DNA of 64,000 nucleotides from a virus. Positions 42,767-52,037 of the stretch are shown in pieces. The stretch covers positions 1-64,000 of the IMG/VR virus record IMGVR_UViG_3300044647_001784; one strand, written 5' to 3'. Both the position numbers and the translations under genes were made by a program. Each line of letters begins with the position of its first letter. Positions within the stretch are counted from its first letter, which is position 1. The notes under the pieces are model-generated. The model was not told the origin of the DNA. It searched no databases and saw only the letters and a program-made list of their open reading frames with translations.

Positions 42767-44350
42767 TTAGTCAACTCTGCTTCCGTCGCCTTTTGCATTT
42801 CTTCCTTCTCCGACTTTATCGGAAGAGGCTGCGGATCTTTCTGAATCTCTGGCTCTAGTTTTCCCAGCCGTTGCTTTTTGGTCAGCTGCCTGCTGAGGCC
42901 TTAGATCTACCATTTCATCTCCGCCTTCCACTGGAATCATACCTTTTTTAATTCTAACTTCATTAGGGGTAATTACCTGCATTCTAAGATATCTTTCATC
43001 TATTTGAGATTGCGTGTCTTCATCAGTTAATGTCAGCTCTTCGAATTTAATTTTTAGGGCGTCAGTCTTTTCTTCAATTATTGCATTAATTCTTTTTTCT
43101 AGTCTCATTTGTGCTGGACGACAAACCTGCTCTTTAAATGTTTTGTCTGCGTCTCTTGCAACCGCTAAATTAACTCCTTCTGGAGTTCCAATTTTATTAA
43201 TTGGCACACGGTGAGCCAATAGTATTTCATCTCTATTAGATTGTCGATAAATATTAAATGATGATTCTTGAGCTCCAGCTTCAACTGGCTCCATTTTAAA
43301 TTCAACCTTGTTGTCTGGAGTATCCGCTGGAAGCGGGATATAAAGTGATCTATGGTTTTTCCCCTTTAGTCCAACCTGGAAAAATTCTAGCAACTTTCTT
43401 TCTGACTCTGGAGAAAGTTTTGCTCCCTTTACTGTAATAATATATCTTGGTACCGCTTTATTCTCAAAGTAATCTAGGTTATATCTTCCAGCAAATTCAT
43501 TGCCAGCCAATGACATTTGTGCAGCAACAATATCTGGTATTCCATAATAGTTGTTCATCGGAGTATACTTCTTTAGATGAATGATTTCATTTGGACGATC
43601 CTCAACATCACCAATTGGGTTGGGTGTATCTAAATCTCCAAAGTTTCTAAAAAATACAGCCTTGCCATAAAGCAGCTGCATGAATCCATCACGAAGTCTT
43701 CTTACTCTCATTGTCTTTGCTGGGATATGTCCAATATATCCTATATCTCCTGCTGTTGTTCTTCCAATTTCAATATAGCCATTACCTGTAGCTTCTAAAT
43801 CAGTGTAAACTTTTATTAAAGTTTCAGTAAATGTATCTTCATCGTTAGTAGTGTCGAGCCACTCTTGTAGGTCCTGCTTTAACTTATTAAGCTTACGTCT
43901 AGCTCTTTCTAATTGCTTTGTATCTGTTATTGCGTCTATAGCATCATTAGTTTTTCTAGTTTCAGTAAATGAGTACCCTAGTCCAACTATATTTGCTACC
44001 TTTGCATTGATTGCAGCATAGTTATAAGTTGATACCTCATAAATTTGAGACAAATACTCTAGGTTATATACTGGCTGCACAAGGTCGAACATAGCATATC
44101 CAGTTACAGCCTGCTGAAGAAGATTCTGTTGTGTTGCTGCACCATCTTTACCAGTAAATGATTTTGCAAAATCTCTGTTTACTTTTCTTTTAAAATTGGT
44201 GCCGAGCCCTCTTACTTTTTTAAGTTCATCTATTCCAATTGCAAACGGGTCAACATGCTCTTTTTCTTTCTTAAATGAAAAAAGATCTGAGCTATTTTTT
44301 ACTGATACCTCATATGTATCTTCTGGGCCATCTTCTAAGAATTGTGTCAT
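42767..44350 (-). CDS. Portal protein
   Basis: A 527-aa portal. Segments include YEVSTYNYAAINAKVANIVG, LIKVYTDLEATGNGYIEIGR, EIIHLKKYTPMNNYYGIPDI and SFNIYRQSNRDEILLAHRVP, all typical of SPP1/HK97-like portals of actinophages. The C-terminal tail is charged and disordered. It forms the dodecameric DNA gate and docking site for terminase and adaptor. It overlaps the preceding small gene (ATGA). Confidence 0.87.
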   Translation of the reverse strand: MTQFLEDGPEDTYEVSVKNSSDLFSFKKEKEHVDPFAIGIDELKKVRGLGTNFKRKVNRDFAKSFTGKDGAATQQNLLQQAVTGYAMFDLVQPVYNLEYLSQIYEVSTYNYAAINAKVANIVGLGYSFTETRKTNDAIDAITDTKQLERARRKLNKLKQDLQEWLDTTNDEDTFTETLIKVYTDLEATGNGYIEIGRTTAGDIGYIGHIPAKTMRVRRLRDGFMQLLYGKAVFFRNFGDLDTPNPIGDVEDRPNEIIHLKKYTPMNNYYGIPDIVAAQMSLAGNEFAGRYNLDYFENKAVPRYIITVKGAKLSPESERKLLEFFQVGLKGKNHRSLYIPLPADTPDNKVEFKMEPVEAGAQESSFNIYRQSNRDEILLAHRVPINKIGTPEGVNLAVARDADKTFKEQVCRPAQMRLEKRINAIIEEKTDALKIKFEELTLTDEDTQSQIDERYLRMQVITPNEVRIKKGMIPVEGGDEMVDLRPQQAADQKATAGKTRARDSERSAASSDKVGEGRNAKGDGSRVD

Positions 44351-44685
44351 GTTACTGATCCCCCTCGCAATACTGAATCTTTGTATTCGCCTATGTCAAG
44401 CGGGTCTGGTGTAAGTCCCCACTTAAGTCTTTGGTTTTGATATTCAAACTCTTCATCATCAATTTTTCTTCTTCCAGACAAAAACTTAGGCTGTCCCTCA
44501 TAAATTCCATAGTGTCTTACTGCATCCGCCAGCAAAGCCATGCGGGCACGATTTCCTTTTTTAGAAGTTATTGAAAGAAAGTTGCCATCGTCGTCACCAA
44601 TCCAGCGTCCGTCTGGCATTTCCCATACGTATATTCCGAGAGTGGTTTCCTCGATTACCTGGCTTTTTTGGTTTAAGATGTCCAT
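44347..44685 (-). CDS. Hypothetical protein preceding the portal
   Basis: A 112-aa soluble protein: beta start (TTLGIYVWEMPDGRWIGDDD), then a helix (NRARMALLADAVRHYGIYEG) and a basic region (FLSGRRKIDDEEFEYQNQR). Small proteins of this sort immediately before the portal are common in actinophages, but their function is not known to me. A promoter with TGGACT and TAAACT lies 9 nt before its ATG, and translation couples to the portal gene. Confidence 0.65.
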   Translation of the reverse strand: MDILNQKSQVIEETTLGIYVWEMPDGRWIGDDDGNFLSITSKKGNRARMALLADAVRHYGIYEGQPKFLSGRRKIDDEEFEYQNQRLKWGLTPDPLDIGEYKDSVLRGGSVT

Positions 44686-44694
44686 ATGTTAAAC

Positions 44695-44723
44695 AGTTTA
44701 TCATTATTCTTAGTAAAAGTCCA
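44695..44723 (-). promoter_or_regulatory. Promoter for the head module
   Basis: TGGACT (44718-44723), a 17-nt spacer and TAAACT (44695-44700), with extended -10 TGATAAACT and 9 nt to the ATG at 44685. Without a ribosome site in so short a leader, this too looks leaderless or nearly so. Confidence 0.55.
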
Positions 44724-44770
44724 GTCTTGATGCCAGCCTGATACACTTTTGTTGCAAATTGTGCACCCTA

Positions 44771-46573
44771 CTAGTCAAATTGCCTTATGAAATATGGTGT
44801 TCCATCCTGACCATGGACACTTTCAGATATAGTTACTCCTGGGTCAGTTATAACCTTTGAGTTATCTGAGCAATAAAGCCTGTAGTTAGTTATTGCTTCT
44901 GCGGATGTAAATGCTTTCTCGTAAAAAGCTATGTTGTTATATAGGTTTGAAGTTCCATATTCTGTATCTAATTGATTTTGATTAAACTTAATATTTAAGG
45001 CTGGCTGATTTAATACAATTATAATATGATGGGCAACATCATTTAGCAAAAATGTCGATACATTAGTCTCTGATGTCCTATTTATACCATTTACGTATAT
45101 GGCAGAAATTCCAGCTTTTGTTATTAATCCGTTAGCCGCCCATTTAATTGATGAGGATGCTGAAGAAAATAATACATTTTGTCCACCCCTTGGAGTAAAA
45201 AACATCTCTATTGTTCTTGGCTGAATAGAAAGATCTACAGAAAACCCATGGCCAGAATGCATTGACAGTCCGTTGTATTTATTTTGCATTCTTACTGGGT
45301 AATTGTATTGTCCTACTGCATAGTCGTATGCTGAGTATATTTTTGATCCAGAATTATCTGCATAAAAATCTTTATTTGAATACATATCAATTTCTAACTT
45401 ATCAAAATAAGGTAGGTCAAAGGATGAATCTTGTGTAGTCATTGTTACCCTTATATCTAGTATTGGGCTTCCTGAGTTCTGGTTTTTGTTGTAGTATGGC
45501 ATCGGAGAATTATTTTTGCAAACTACCCATGGCTGATTTGGGATTTGTATTTCAACCAAAATATTATCTACATCCTGCCCATAGCAAATTCTAGAAGAAA
45601 CAATATCTTCTGGATTTGATATATACAGTCTTTCTTGAAAAGAAAATGTTTTTGTTTCTACGGCATCTGTTTCTTCAAACTCAATTCTGTTATATTCTGA
45701 GTTATAATATGCATCTCCAGAAGCAAGTTCTTCTAGTGCTTTTATTCCAGGATACCTATATGAAATGTCTGGTCTTACTGATGCCGAGTTTAATGAAAAA
45801 AGAATTCCATTATTTGAATAAACAATTTGTGAGTACTTTGTCTCTTTGTATCCCGACAGATAATGATTTAATATTTTTGCTTCTTCTAGCTCATAGGCAT
45901 ATATTGCTGCTGAATCAACAATAAATTTTTTGCCTGAGTTGGCTGGTCCCAAGGATAGGTTTAAGCTTGAATTAGTAAATTTAAAGCTATCTACAACTGG
46001 ACTTTCAGAAACAATTTTTCCATCGACATAAAGTGAAATTGTATCTTTAGAAAACATACCTACAACATGCATAGCTTTATTTTTTGTAATCTTATGCCAA
46101 ACCATCTGTGTTGGACTACATTTAAAAATAATATTTTCATTTTTATAGAATAGACCAATTGAATTGGCAGCATCTCCTAGAATAATATATTCGGCATTGT
46201 CATCTTTGGCTGGACTAAACCATATTTCAAATGAGAATGGGCCATCTGGATTTCTATTCATACCAAGTCCTAGGGCTTTTAGGCTTATCTGTGCATTTTC
46301 ATTTATCTCTGTTCCTCTTACTCCCGCCCCAATAATAGGAAGAACTTCCATATCTGAGGTATTAATTGCATAGCCCTCCATTGAATTTCCAGTGTAATCA
46401 ATTATTGGTAGCCCGCTTACAGCAGCATATGATACGCCATTATCTTTTAAATCTTGATATGTTGAATATAGAGTTGTTAAATTGCTGTATACGCCAACTT
46501 CTCCAGAACGAACTTCATCTAGTAAAAAAAATGCAACTGGATTATCTTTTAAGACAGTATATTTATATGACAT
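44771..46573 (-). CDS. LamG-like (concanavalin A-like) virion protein
   Basis: A 600-aa protein. Residues about 100-250 contain FSFEIWFSPAKDDNAEYIIL, MHVVGMFSKDTISLYVDG and SAAIYAYELEEAKILNHYLS, the standard LamG/ConA-like lectin strand order. A second, more diverged copy is near the C-terminus (IEMFFTPRGGQNVLFSSA, HHIIIVLNQPALNIKFNQ). It probably decorates the virion and binds glycans. It is the last of the appendage genes before the head module, 3 nt after the collagen-like fibre gene. Confidence 0.72.
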   Translation of the reverse strand: MSYKYTVLKDNPVAFFLLDEVRSGEVGVYSNLTTLYSTYQDLKDNGVSYAAVSGLPIIDYTGNSMEGYAINTSDMEVLPIIGAGVRGTEINENAQISLKALGLGMNRNPDGPFSFEIWFSPAKDDNAEYIILGDAANSIGLFYKNENIIFKCSPTQMVWHKITKNKAMHVVGMFSKDTISLYVDGKIVSESPVVDSFKFTNSSLNLSLGPANSGKKFIVDSAAIYAYELEEAKILNHYLSGYKETKYSQIVYSNNGILFSLNSASVRPDISYRYPGIKALEELASGDAYYNSEYNRIEFEETDAVETKTFSFQERLYISNPEDIVSSRICYGQDVDNILVEIQIPNQPWVVCKNNSPMPYYNKNQNSGSPILDIRVTMTTQDSSFDLPYFDKLEIDMYSNKDFYADNSGSKIYSAYDYAVGQYNYPVRMQNKYNGLSMHSGHGFSVDLSIQPRTIEMFFTPRGGQNVLFSSASSSIKWAANGLITKAGISAIYVNGINRTSETNVSTFLLNDVAHHIIIVLNQPALNIKFNQNQLDTEYGTSNLYNNIAFYEKAFTSAEAITNYRLYCSDNSKVITDPGVTISESVHGQDGTPYFIRQFD

Positions 46574-46576
46574 GTC

Positions 46577-47689
46577 TTAAATCTCTTCTAGTGCTTTAAC
46601 TCTCGCTGTAAGCTCTTGTACTGCTTTAATTAATGGTGAAATAAATTGATCGTATCTTAATCCTTGCATAGAATCTTCTTCAGACATATCAATCTTTACC
46701 CAGCCAGCAAAGTCTTCTACTCCAGATTCATCTAAAGCTTCTTTTACTTGCTGAGCTATAAGTCCATAATGAGTTCTTGTTCCAGGAAGTGAAACTAAGT
46801 CTCCATCTACTAATTCTTTCCCGCCCTCAATAAATTTATATTTTACTGGATTTAAATTGTTTATAAAATCTAATCCTAAGTCGGAAGAAAAAATATCTGT
46901 CTTTAGTCTTTCATCAGAAGTATTTATTGTTCCAGTGTTAGAGTATATAGTTTTCCAAAATCTATTTGATGCTACACCAGCACCCGCATCTATTGGCTGT
47001 CCTATTGAGTACAAGTTATTTGCAAGTGGGTACCAGTTTGAGTTTACTCCATATCCAGACGTTGTTGGAATATTTAATGAAATAGTTGTAGGTACTGGAT
47101 CAATAGTTGCACTAGATCCAGGGATTCCTTGTGGGCCTTGTGCTCCAGTTAATCCAGTTGCGCCTCTAGGTATTGTAAAAGCAAATACAGCATTTGTAGC
47201 GGTTCCAGTATTTGTGACAGAAGCATTTGTTCCAGCTGCACCAGTTGTTGTTGTTCCAATTGCTAGTGTAGTTGGCCCTGGTATTCCTTGTGGTCCTGCT
47301 GGGCCAACAGGCCCTTGTGGTAAAACAAGATTTAAAGTTTGTGAGGGACTTGTGCCAGATATAGTTGCATCTGCATTTACACCAGACTCAACAGTTCCTA
47401 TTGAAAGAACATTAGATGGTCCTGGGCCTCCAATTATTCCATCTACACCTCTAGGTAATGTTAAGTTTAATATTGCTGCTTCTGGTGTTCCTACATTTAC
47501 TACTGACGCTGGAGTTGATGCGCTAACAGTTGTTACAGAGCCTATCGTTAAAGTCCCTGAAGGCCCTTGTGGGCCAGGATGAGCATCTAGATAAGCATCT
47601 ACATCAGCAGCAAGGTACCCTAGGTCTCTAGGGACGTCTGGCGTGTCTGTATACTGCGGGTACCTAAACCCTTTTCCTGTTGTGCTCAT
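46577..47689 (-). CDS. Collagen-like fibre with C-terminal S74 chaperone
   Basis: A 370-aa fibre. Three collagen-like Gly-X-Y tracts (GPQGPSG, GPVGPAGPQGIPGP, GATGLTGAQGPQGIPG) alternate with repeated beta units that end NLTLPRG, NLVLPQG and FTIPRG. The C-terminus has SDERLKTDI with S258 and K263 as the expected S74 self-cleaving dyad, then LDFINNLNPVKYKF and a coiled coil. Several prolines sit before Gly (IPG), the collagen hydroxylation position. It lies immediately downstream of the oxygenase cassette. It probably forms a trimeric, partly collagen-type receptor fibre. Confidence 0.84.
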   Translation of the reverse strand: MSTTGKGFRYPQYTDTPDVPRDLGYLAADVDAYLDAHPGPQGPSGTLTIGSVTTVSASTPASVVNVGTPEAAILNLTLPRGVDGIIGGPGPSNVLSIGTVESGVNADATISGTSPSQTLNLVLPQGPVGPAGPQGIPGPTTLAIGTTTTGAAGTNASVTNTGTATNAVFAFTIPRGATGLTGAQGPQGIPGSSATIDPVPTTISLNIPTTSGYGVNSNWYPLANNLYSIGQPIDAGAGVASNRFWKTIYSNTGTINTSDERLKTDIFSSDLGLDFINNLNPVKYKFIEGGKELVDGDLVSLPGTRTHYGLIAQQVKEALDESGVEDFAGWVKIDMSEEDSMQGLRYDQFISPLIKAVQELTARVKALEEI

Positions 47690-47695
47690 TTTTTT

Positions 47696-47701
47696 ATTAT
47701 A
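47696..47701 (-). promoter_or_regulatory. Candidate -10 element for the collagen-like fibre gene
   Basis: TATAAT 6 nt before the ATG at 47689, the same spacing as the leaderless promoters elsewhere in the window. No good -35 is visible at 16-18 nt, so it needs an activator or is fortuitous. Confidence 0.3.
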
Positions 47702-47709
47702 CCACCTAT

Positions 47710-48360
47710 TTACTTAATATATACATGTGCTGGGCTCATGTATCTTGTCCCAGAAGTGATTGGCATAACTTCATGTACATAAGGCTGCTGTGATGGGAAC
47801 ATAATTAGACTTCCAGCCTTTGGCTTAATTGTAATGTTTTGATTAGGAAAATGAATTTCTCCGCCTTCATAATCGTCATTTACATAGGCTACCAAAGAAA
47901 ATGCTAGAGTTGAATCTCCATCTTGCCCATCAAAATGTGGGCCCATGGACTGGCCCTGGTTCCACTTTTTAATTGGAACTTGGTTTAGCTCTAAATTATA
48001 TCTATTTTTATCCAGGTTATTTCCAGCTAAATATCTATCGGAACACATTTCAAATGCCATCAAAAAGCTATTTGCTATGTAAAGAGTTTTTTTATCAATT
48101 GCATCAGACCCAGTAGATTTTTTTAGATTAGATGAAAATATATTTTTTGTAGCCCCGTACACTATAGATTCATTATCGCTTGCTGTCCAGTTTTCCCACT
48201 TTGAAATTCTACTAAATGATGATGGCTCTAAATCTATCTCTTCTATAAAGTCCTTTAAGTACTCTGGAAAACTAAGTGCATTCTCCCAGTACCATATATT
48301 TTTTTCTACAATCTGCAAATTAAACATTGTAAATTGCTTGAATATTGGCTCGCCTTCCAT
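47710..48360 (-). CDS. 2OG-Fe(II) oxygenase (P4Hc type)
   Basis: A 216-aa protein with H142-x-D144 (GPHFDGQ), H196 (VHEV) and R206, plus the family hallmark VAYVNDDYEGGEIHFP and KPKAGSLIMFPS. The start at ATG 48360 has GAGGG upstream and is two bases from the preceding stop. It ends the oxygenase cassette, just before the collagen-like fibre. It closely resembles the 51326-52030 enzyme in the metal-binding half but not in its N-terminal region, suggesting a different substrate. Confidence 0.88.
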   Translation of the reverse strand: MEGEPIFKQFTMFNLQIVEKNIWYWENALSFPEYLKDFIEEIDLEPSSFSRISKWENWTASDNESIVYGATKNIFSSNLKKSTGSDAIDKKTLYIANSFLMAFEMCSDRYLAGNNLDKNRYNLELNQVPIKKWNQGQSMGPHFDGQDGDSTLAFSLVAYVNDDYEGGEIHFPNQNITIKPKAGSLIMFPSQQPYVHEVMPITSGTRYMSPAHVYIK

Positions 48361-48361
48361 A

Positions 48362-49114
48362 TTAGCCCTCTACTTCTGATGCTGGATAAACTTCTCCACG
48401 TGGAGTTATTCTTAAACCTTTATTTCTATAGTCTTCCCATTCAATGGCTTCATCTGCCTGCATTGCTCTAACTTTAGCAAGCTCTTCAGCCCAGGCATCT
48501 CTAACCTCTTGTGGGTAGTCACTCTCTTCTCTGTCATCCCAGAATGAGCCAAGTGTGTACCTGATTGATTTCTTAACTGTAGTAACTTCGTGCATATTGT
48601 GGAATCCTCCAGCAAAAGTGACTAAGGTTCCAGTTTTCGGAACAATTGTAAGCCCATGCTTAAAGTTTAAAACTCCATCTTCAAAGTCATCATTTAAATA
48701 AAGAAATGTTGCATATCTGCTTCTAGTAAATGCTCCTGAAACTCCATCATTAGATGTATTGTCAGAATGCATATTGGCAAAAGCTCCTGGGGCCCATCTT
48801 TGAGAATGCCAGCTAATTTGTGACATTTGTGCAGGATCTTTTCCAGCCATATCTGCTGTAACGTCAACTACTCTTTGTTTTAGAACTTGAAAAAAATCTC
48901 CTGGGAGCCCATTAGCAATTGTATCTGGATCATTTAGCTCTGGAGTTCCTGATGAGTATGACTCATAGAATGAAATTGGCATCCATCTTAATTGATCTTT
49001 TTCCATTTTAATTGCCAAAACTTTAATTATTGCTTGACATTCTTCTGGAGTAAGAAAGTTTTCATACTCAACTATATCCTCTTTATGTCTTTTAACAATC
49101 ATATTTCTTTCCAT
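48362..49114 (-). CDS. 2OG-Fe(II) oxygenase
   Basis: A 250-aa protein: H116-x-D118 (NMHSDN), H175 (MHEV) and R185 (SIRYTLGSFW), with ATFLYLNDDFEDGVLNF between. The N-terminal 100 residues carry ENFLTPEECQAIIKVL, a common entry helix in viral P4Hc proteins. The C-terminal 60 residues are acidic and helical and have no counterpart in the neighbours. ATG 49114 overlaps the preceding stop by one base. Confidence 0.87.
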   Translation of the reverse strand: MERNMIVKRHKEDIVEYENFLTPEECQAIIKVLAIKMEKDQLRWMPISFYESYSSGTPELNDPDTIANGLPGDFFQVLKQRVVDVTADMAGKDPAQMSQISWHSQRWAPGAFANMHSDNTSNDGVSGAFTRSRYATFLYLNDDFEDGVLNFKHGLTIVPKTGTLVTFAGGFHNMHEVTTVKKSIRYTLGSFWDDREESDYPQEVRDAWAEELAKVRAMQADEAIEWEDYRNKGLRITPRGEVYPASEVEG

Positions 49115-49932
49115 TAGTACATTTCTCCATCTTCTGTTGGATTGTAAACCTCATACGGAACCTGAACTCCATCTTTAAAATAAATCATATTTCTTTTGTT
49201 TTCGTAATTAGTTCTTTCCATTTCCATCTTAGCCCATCTAAATGCACCAAATTTTCTTTGGTTGGCAAGCCACTCCTCTGTTCCGTTATGAGGAACCATT
49301 ATAAAGTTTCTTACAAAAAACTTCTCATTGGTGTTAATTGTTTTAACGCCATGGTAGTATGGCTCAGTAGAAGGGAATACTAAAATATCTCCTGCAGCTG
49401 GCTTATGGTTTATAAACTTGCCGTCTACGTAAAATTCTATGTCTCCGCCGTCATAATCATCATTGATATACATAGTACATGTAAGGTAAAATTTGCTTCC
49501 AGGCATATCTTTTTCTGAAGTAATATGGTCTGTATGATACTGCATTGTCATCTTATTTGATAGAGTATCTATTTTAGCGTTATACTTTGAGTAAGAACAT
49601 CCACTAAAATGCCAGCCTTCTGGAAGATCAACACCATGTCTTTCTACATAGTCTAAAAGAACTTTATTATAAGCTGCCTCTACTTCTTCAACAAACTTTT
49701 TCTCTTTGATAAACATTTCGTCAGACAAAACTTCTGTAGAAACTTCTCGCATGTCTTTCTTTTGTGTGTATGTGCCAAAATGTGCCCAAGGATCCCACGT
49801 CTTCAAAAAGTACTTCCCATCTGATGTTTTTTCAGACTCATTCATTGTTTGATACAGTTCTTGTGGATTAGATAGAACGTTTCTGTAGACATCAATTTTA
49901 GGATGTAGCTCTATGTACTCTAAATTACTCAT
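49114..49932 (-). CDS. 2OG-Fe(II) oxygenase with Lys in the 2OG-binding position
   Basis: A 272-aa protein started at ATG 49932 (ATGA with the preceding gene; AGGAG upstream); a TTG at 49968 is inside that gene. H133-x-D135 (QYHTDH), H194 (YYHGVK) and K204 (NEKFFVR) form the site; the residue ten after the second His is Lys, not Arg. Collagen prolyl-4-hydroxylases also use Lys there. It is the closest relative of the 4543-5379 enzyme (PAAGDILVFPSTEPYYHGVK). Confidence 0.86.
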   Translation of the reverse strand: MSNLEYIELHPKIDVYRNVLSNPQELYQTMNESEKTSDGKYFLKTWDPWAHFGTYTQKKDMREVSTEVLSDEMFIKEKKFVEEVEAAYNKVLLDYVERHGVDLPEGWHFSGCSYSKYNAKIDTLSNKMTMQYHTDHITSEKDMPGSKFYLTCTMYINDDYDGGDIEFYVDGKFINHKPAAGDILVFPSTEPYYHGVKTINTNEKFFVRNFIMVPHNGTEEWLANQRKFGAFRWAKMEMERTNYENKRNMIYFKDGVQVPYEVYNPTEDGEMY

Positions 49933-50603
49933 GGCTGTTTTTCTCCTGTATGTTTTCTTATCGTCCAAAAAAATGGCGAAGTAAATCTATTTCCAGATTT
50001 TACTGGTCTTACCCCGTGAGTATAATTCATATCTCCTGGGAAAAAATATGCTGCTCCAGCAACAGGCTGGAACTCAATTCCATGTTGTGGGAAGTAAAGC
50101 TCTCCACCTTCATAATCATCGTTAAAGTAAAACAGTCCAGCTAAATCGTACCATGGGAAATTATTTGGTCTACCTTTTTCTGGGCCAGAGTGAAATTCTT
50201 TGTCTGCATGAGGCTCTTGTCTTGCACCTACTGGCCAGCGAACAATAGCTGGACCAGTTTCTTGTGCATCTACGCTAAAAAATTTATCTACTTCTATTTT
50301 TAATCTTGCTATCATGCTATAGATTAAATCTAATATTTCTGGATCAGAAGCCATAAGAGATGCATAGGTACAAACTCTATCTTCCCATACTGTGTGATCA
50401 TATAGCACAAGGCCGTCTGCATCTCTGCGTGTTTCAGTTATATCCCAAATTTTATTATTTTTTGCAAAGTCCATGAGTCTTTTTCTCTCATCTTCTGATA
50501 AGAAATTTCTTAGCTCTACAATGTTGTCTGAAGAGTTGCCAAAAAAACCAGAAGGTGTAATAGATTTAGGTGCATTGTTTTCCCAGTTATCTGCTAATTT
50601 CAT
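49929..50603 (-). CDS. 2OG-Fe(II) oxygenase
   Basis: A 224-aa protein started at ATG 50603 with GGAGA six bases upstream; an in-frame ATG at 50615 uses the same region and cannot be excluded. H132-x-D134 (EPHADKE), H196 (THGVRP) and R206 are present, with GLFYFNDDYEGGELYFP and QPVAGAAYFFPGD. The N-terminal part contains RNFLSEDERKRLMDFAKNN. The end is ATGA-coupled to the next oxygenase. Confidence 0.87.
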   Translation of the reverse strand: MKLADNWENNAPKSITPSGFFGNSSDNIVELRNFLSEDERKRLMDFAKNNKIWDITETRRDADGLVLYDHTVWEDRVCTYASLMASDPEILDLIYSMIARLKIEVDKFFSVDAQETGPAIVRWPVGARQEPHADKEFHSGPEKGRPNNFPWYDLAGLFYFNDDYEGGELYFPQHGIEFQPVAGAAYFFPGDMNYTHGVRPVKSGNRFTSPFFWTIRKHTGEKQP

Positions 50604-51333
50604 CTTTATCTCCATAATTAATTATATCATTGCTTACCTTAAGCCTTATTGATTTTACCTGGTGAGAGCCTATTTTTCTCTTTAAATGATCAACTGCATC
50701 CCTATAAAAATTTGACCAATCTCCAGAATTATTTAACCCTTTTATTGTTTCCCTGTATTCATTTGGGTCAAATACATCATTGTATGGATTTTGGGGAAAT
50801 TTTGAAATATCCTGAAAAACCATTTCAGAATTATTTAATGAGCTTAAATCTATTGGTAGTACTGCTACTACTGGGGTTCCTGCCTTAATGGTTATTACTT
50901 CATTTGGCTTTGTTATCATCCAGGCAATAGGGAGTGGGCCAGTAAAAAAAGAACTACTCATAATTGTAGTAAACGGAACTGCACCATCAATAAATAAATT
51001 TGGAACTGGCATTGAAAGCAAGCTTAAGTTTGTATCTGTTTTAAAAACTAATCCGCTATTAAAACTAATAGTTCCATTTGCTCTTCCAGAATATGCATAT
51101 TTTTGTCCAGACAATATTTTTACGTGATCTGGGCTGCTATCAGAAATTCCATCCCATATAAAAGATATGTCTTCTGGAAAAGATATTCCCCAGCCAAGCT
51201 GGTTACTTAAACTAACTGGAAAGCATTTGTATGCATGAGATTCAAATGTGTTGTCCATCCACTCTCTTTTTGCAGATAATGGCTCAAGTATACCAAGTCC
51301 TTCTTTAGTTATAAATACTTCTATTTTATCCAT
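50587..51333 (-). CDS. DUF6065-like protein inside the oxygenase cassette
   Basis: A 248-aa protein. REWMDNTFESHAYKCFPVSL then LGWGISFPEDISFIWDG matches the 3554-4243 paralogue segment by segment, as does SSFFTGPLPIAWMITKPNEV against SVFTGTFSVVWKLDTPDKEY. Conserved Trp, Cys and Asp positions suggest a common fold, but no catalytic site is known to me. It sits between two oxygenase genes, overlapping both (17 nt and 8 nt), so expression is coupled. It is probably a partner or a second enzyme of the same modification pathway. Confidence 0.66.
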   Translation of the reverse strand: MDKIEVFITKEGLGILEPLSAKREWMDNTFESHAYKCFPVSLSNQLGWGISFPEDISFIWDGISDSSPDHVKILSGQKYAYSGRANGTISFNSGLVFKTDTNLSLLSMPVPNLFIDGAVPFTTIMSSSFFTGPLPIAWMITKPNEVITIKAGTPVVAVLPIDLSSLNNSEMVFQDISKFPQNPYNDVFDPNEYRETIKGLNNSGDWSNFYRDAVDHLKRKIGSHQVKSIRLKVSNDIINYGDKDEISR

Positions 51334-52030
51334 TTTGGTTTTTGCCAGTTGACAAATCTTCTTCTACCCATTTTGACCTCATTTGCATAAACTCTTGTCT
51401 ATGAGCATGGTCATTGTAATCTAACATGGTTACTATTGAAAATTTCATTCCAGATTCAACTGGCATGGCTCTATGTGAAAATAAATATGTAGATGGGAAT
51501 ATATATAGGTCTCCAGCTTTAGGCTTAATGTCTAAGTTTAATTTAGGAAAATATAGGTTCCCTCCCTCATAGTCATCGTTTACATAAGCTACAAGAGATA
51601 CTGTGGCGCTGTATGAAAACCCATGATCAGCATGCTCTTGAAAATGCTGTCCTTTGCCATATCTAATACAATTCATTACTTCCCAGTAATTCATTTTTAC
51701 GTTATACATATTACAATAATCTTCTACTGCTGGTAACTGATGCTGCTTTAAATCCTGCCATAAATCTGAAACCAATGATTGTGTTTTAGATTGTGGATTA
51801 GATATTTCTCCTACCTTAATATCTTCACAATCTCTGTAAGATGGTCTTTTTTCGCTATAACCAACAAATCCAAATGTCCATTCATATCTAGACTCTTTGT
51901 CTTCAATTGCAGACTGACCTATTACATTTAACCTATTTATTACGTCAATTTCTTTTTTAATTACATCTCTATACACCCAAACTCCTGGGAAAAGCTGTTC
52001 TTTAGAAGAAAAATTATATATGTTATTCAT
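51326..52030 (-). CDS. 2OG-Fe(II) oxygenase with Lys in the 2OG-binding position, first gene of the cassette
   Basis: A 234-aa protein: H133-x-D135 (QEHADH), H186 (FSHRAMP) and K196 (GMKFSIV), with VAYVNDDYEGGNLYFPKLNL and PKAGDLYIFPS. Like the 49114-49932 enzyme it has Lys instead of Arg ten residues after the second His. It is the first gene of the cassette transcript, 7 nt from a consensus -10 element, so its mRNA is probably leaderless. Confidence 0.88.
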   Translation of the reverse strand: MNNIYNFSSKEQLFPGVWVYRDVIKKEIDVINRLNVIGQSAIEDKESRYEWTFGFVGYSEKRPSYRDCEDIKVGEISNPQSKTQSLVSDLWQDLKQHQLPAVEDYCNMYNVKMNYWEVMNCIRYGKGQHFQEHADHGFSYSATVSLVAYVNDDYEGGNLYFPKLNLDIKPKAGDLYIFPSTYLFSHRAMPVESGMKFSIVTMLDYNDHAHRQEFMQMRSKWVEEDLSTGKNQNG

Positions 52031-52037
52031 ACTATGA

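Noticed and set aside
44686-44770. Minus-strand frame with CTICNKSVSGWHQDW, resembling a zinc-finger fragment
   Set aside because: The frame has no ATG, GTG or TTG between its preceding stop and the cysteines, and it overlaps a promoter. Kept only as a curiosity.
46857-47582. 241-codon plus-strand frame opposite the collagen-like fibre
   Set aside because: It is the reverse reading of Gly/Pro/Thr-rich sequence, has no ribosome site and is antisense to a well-supported fibre gene.
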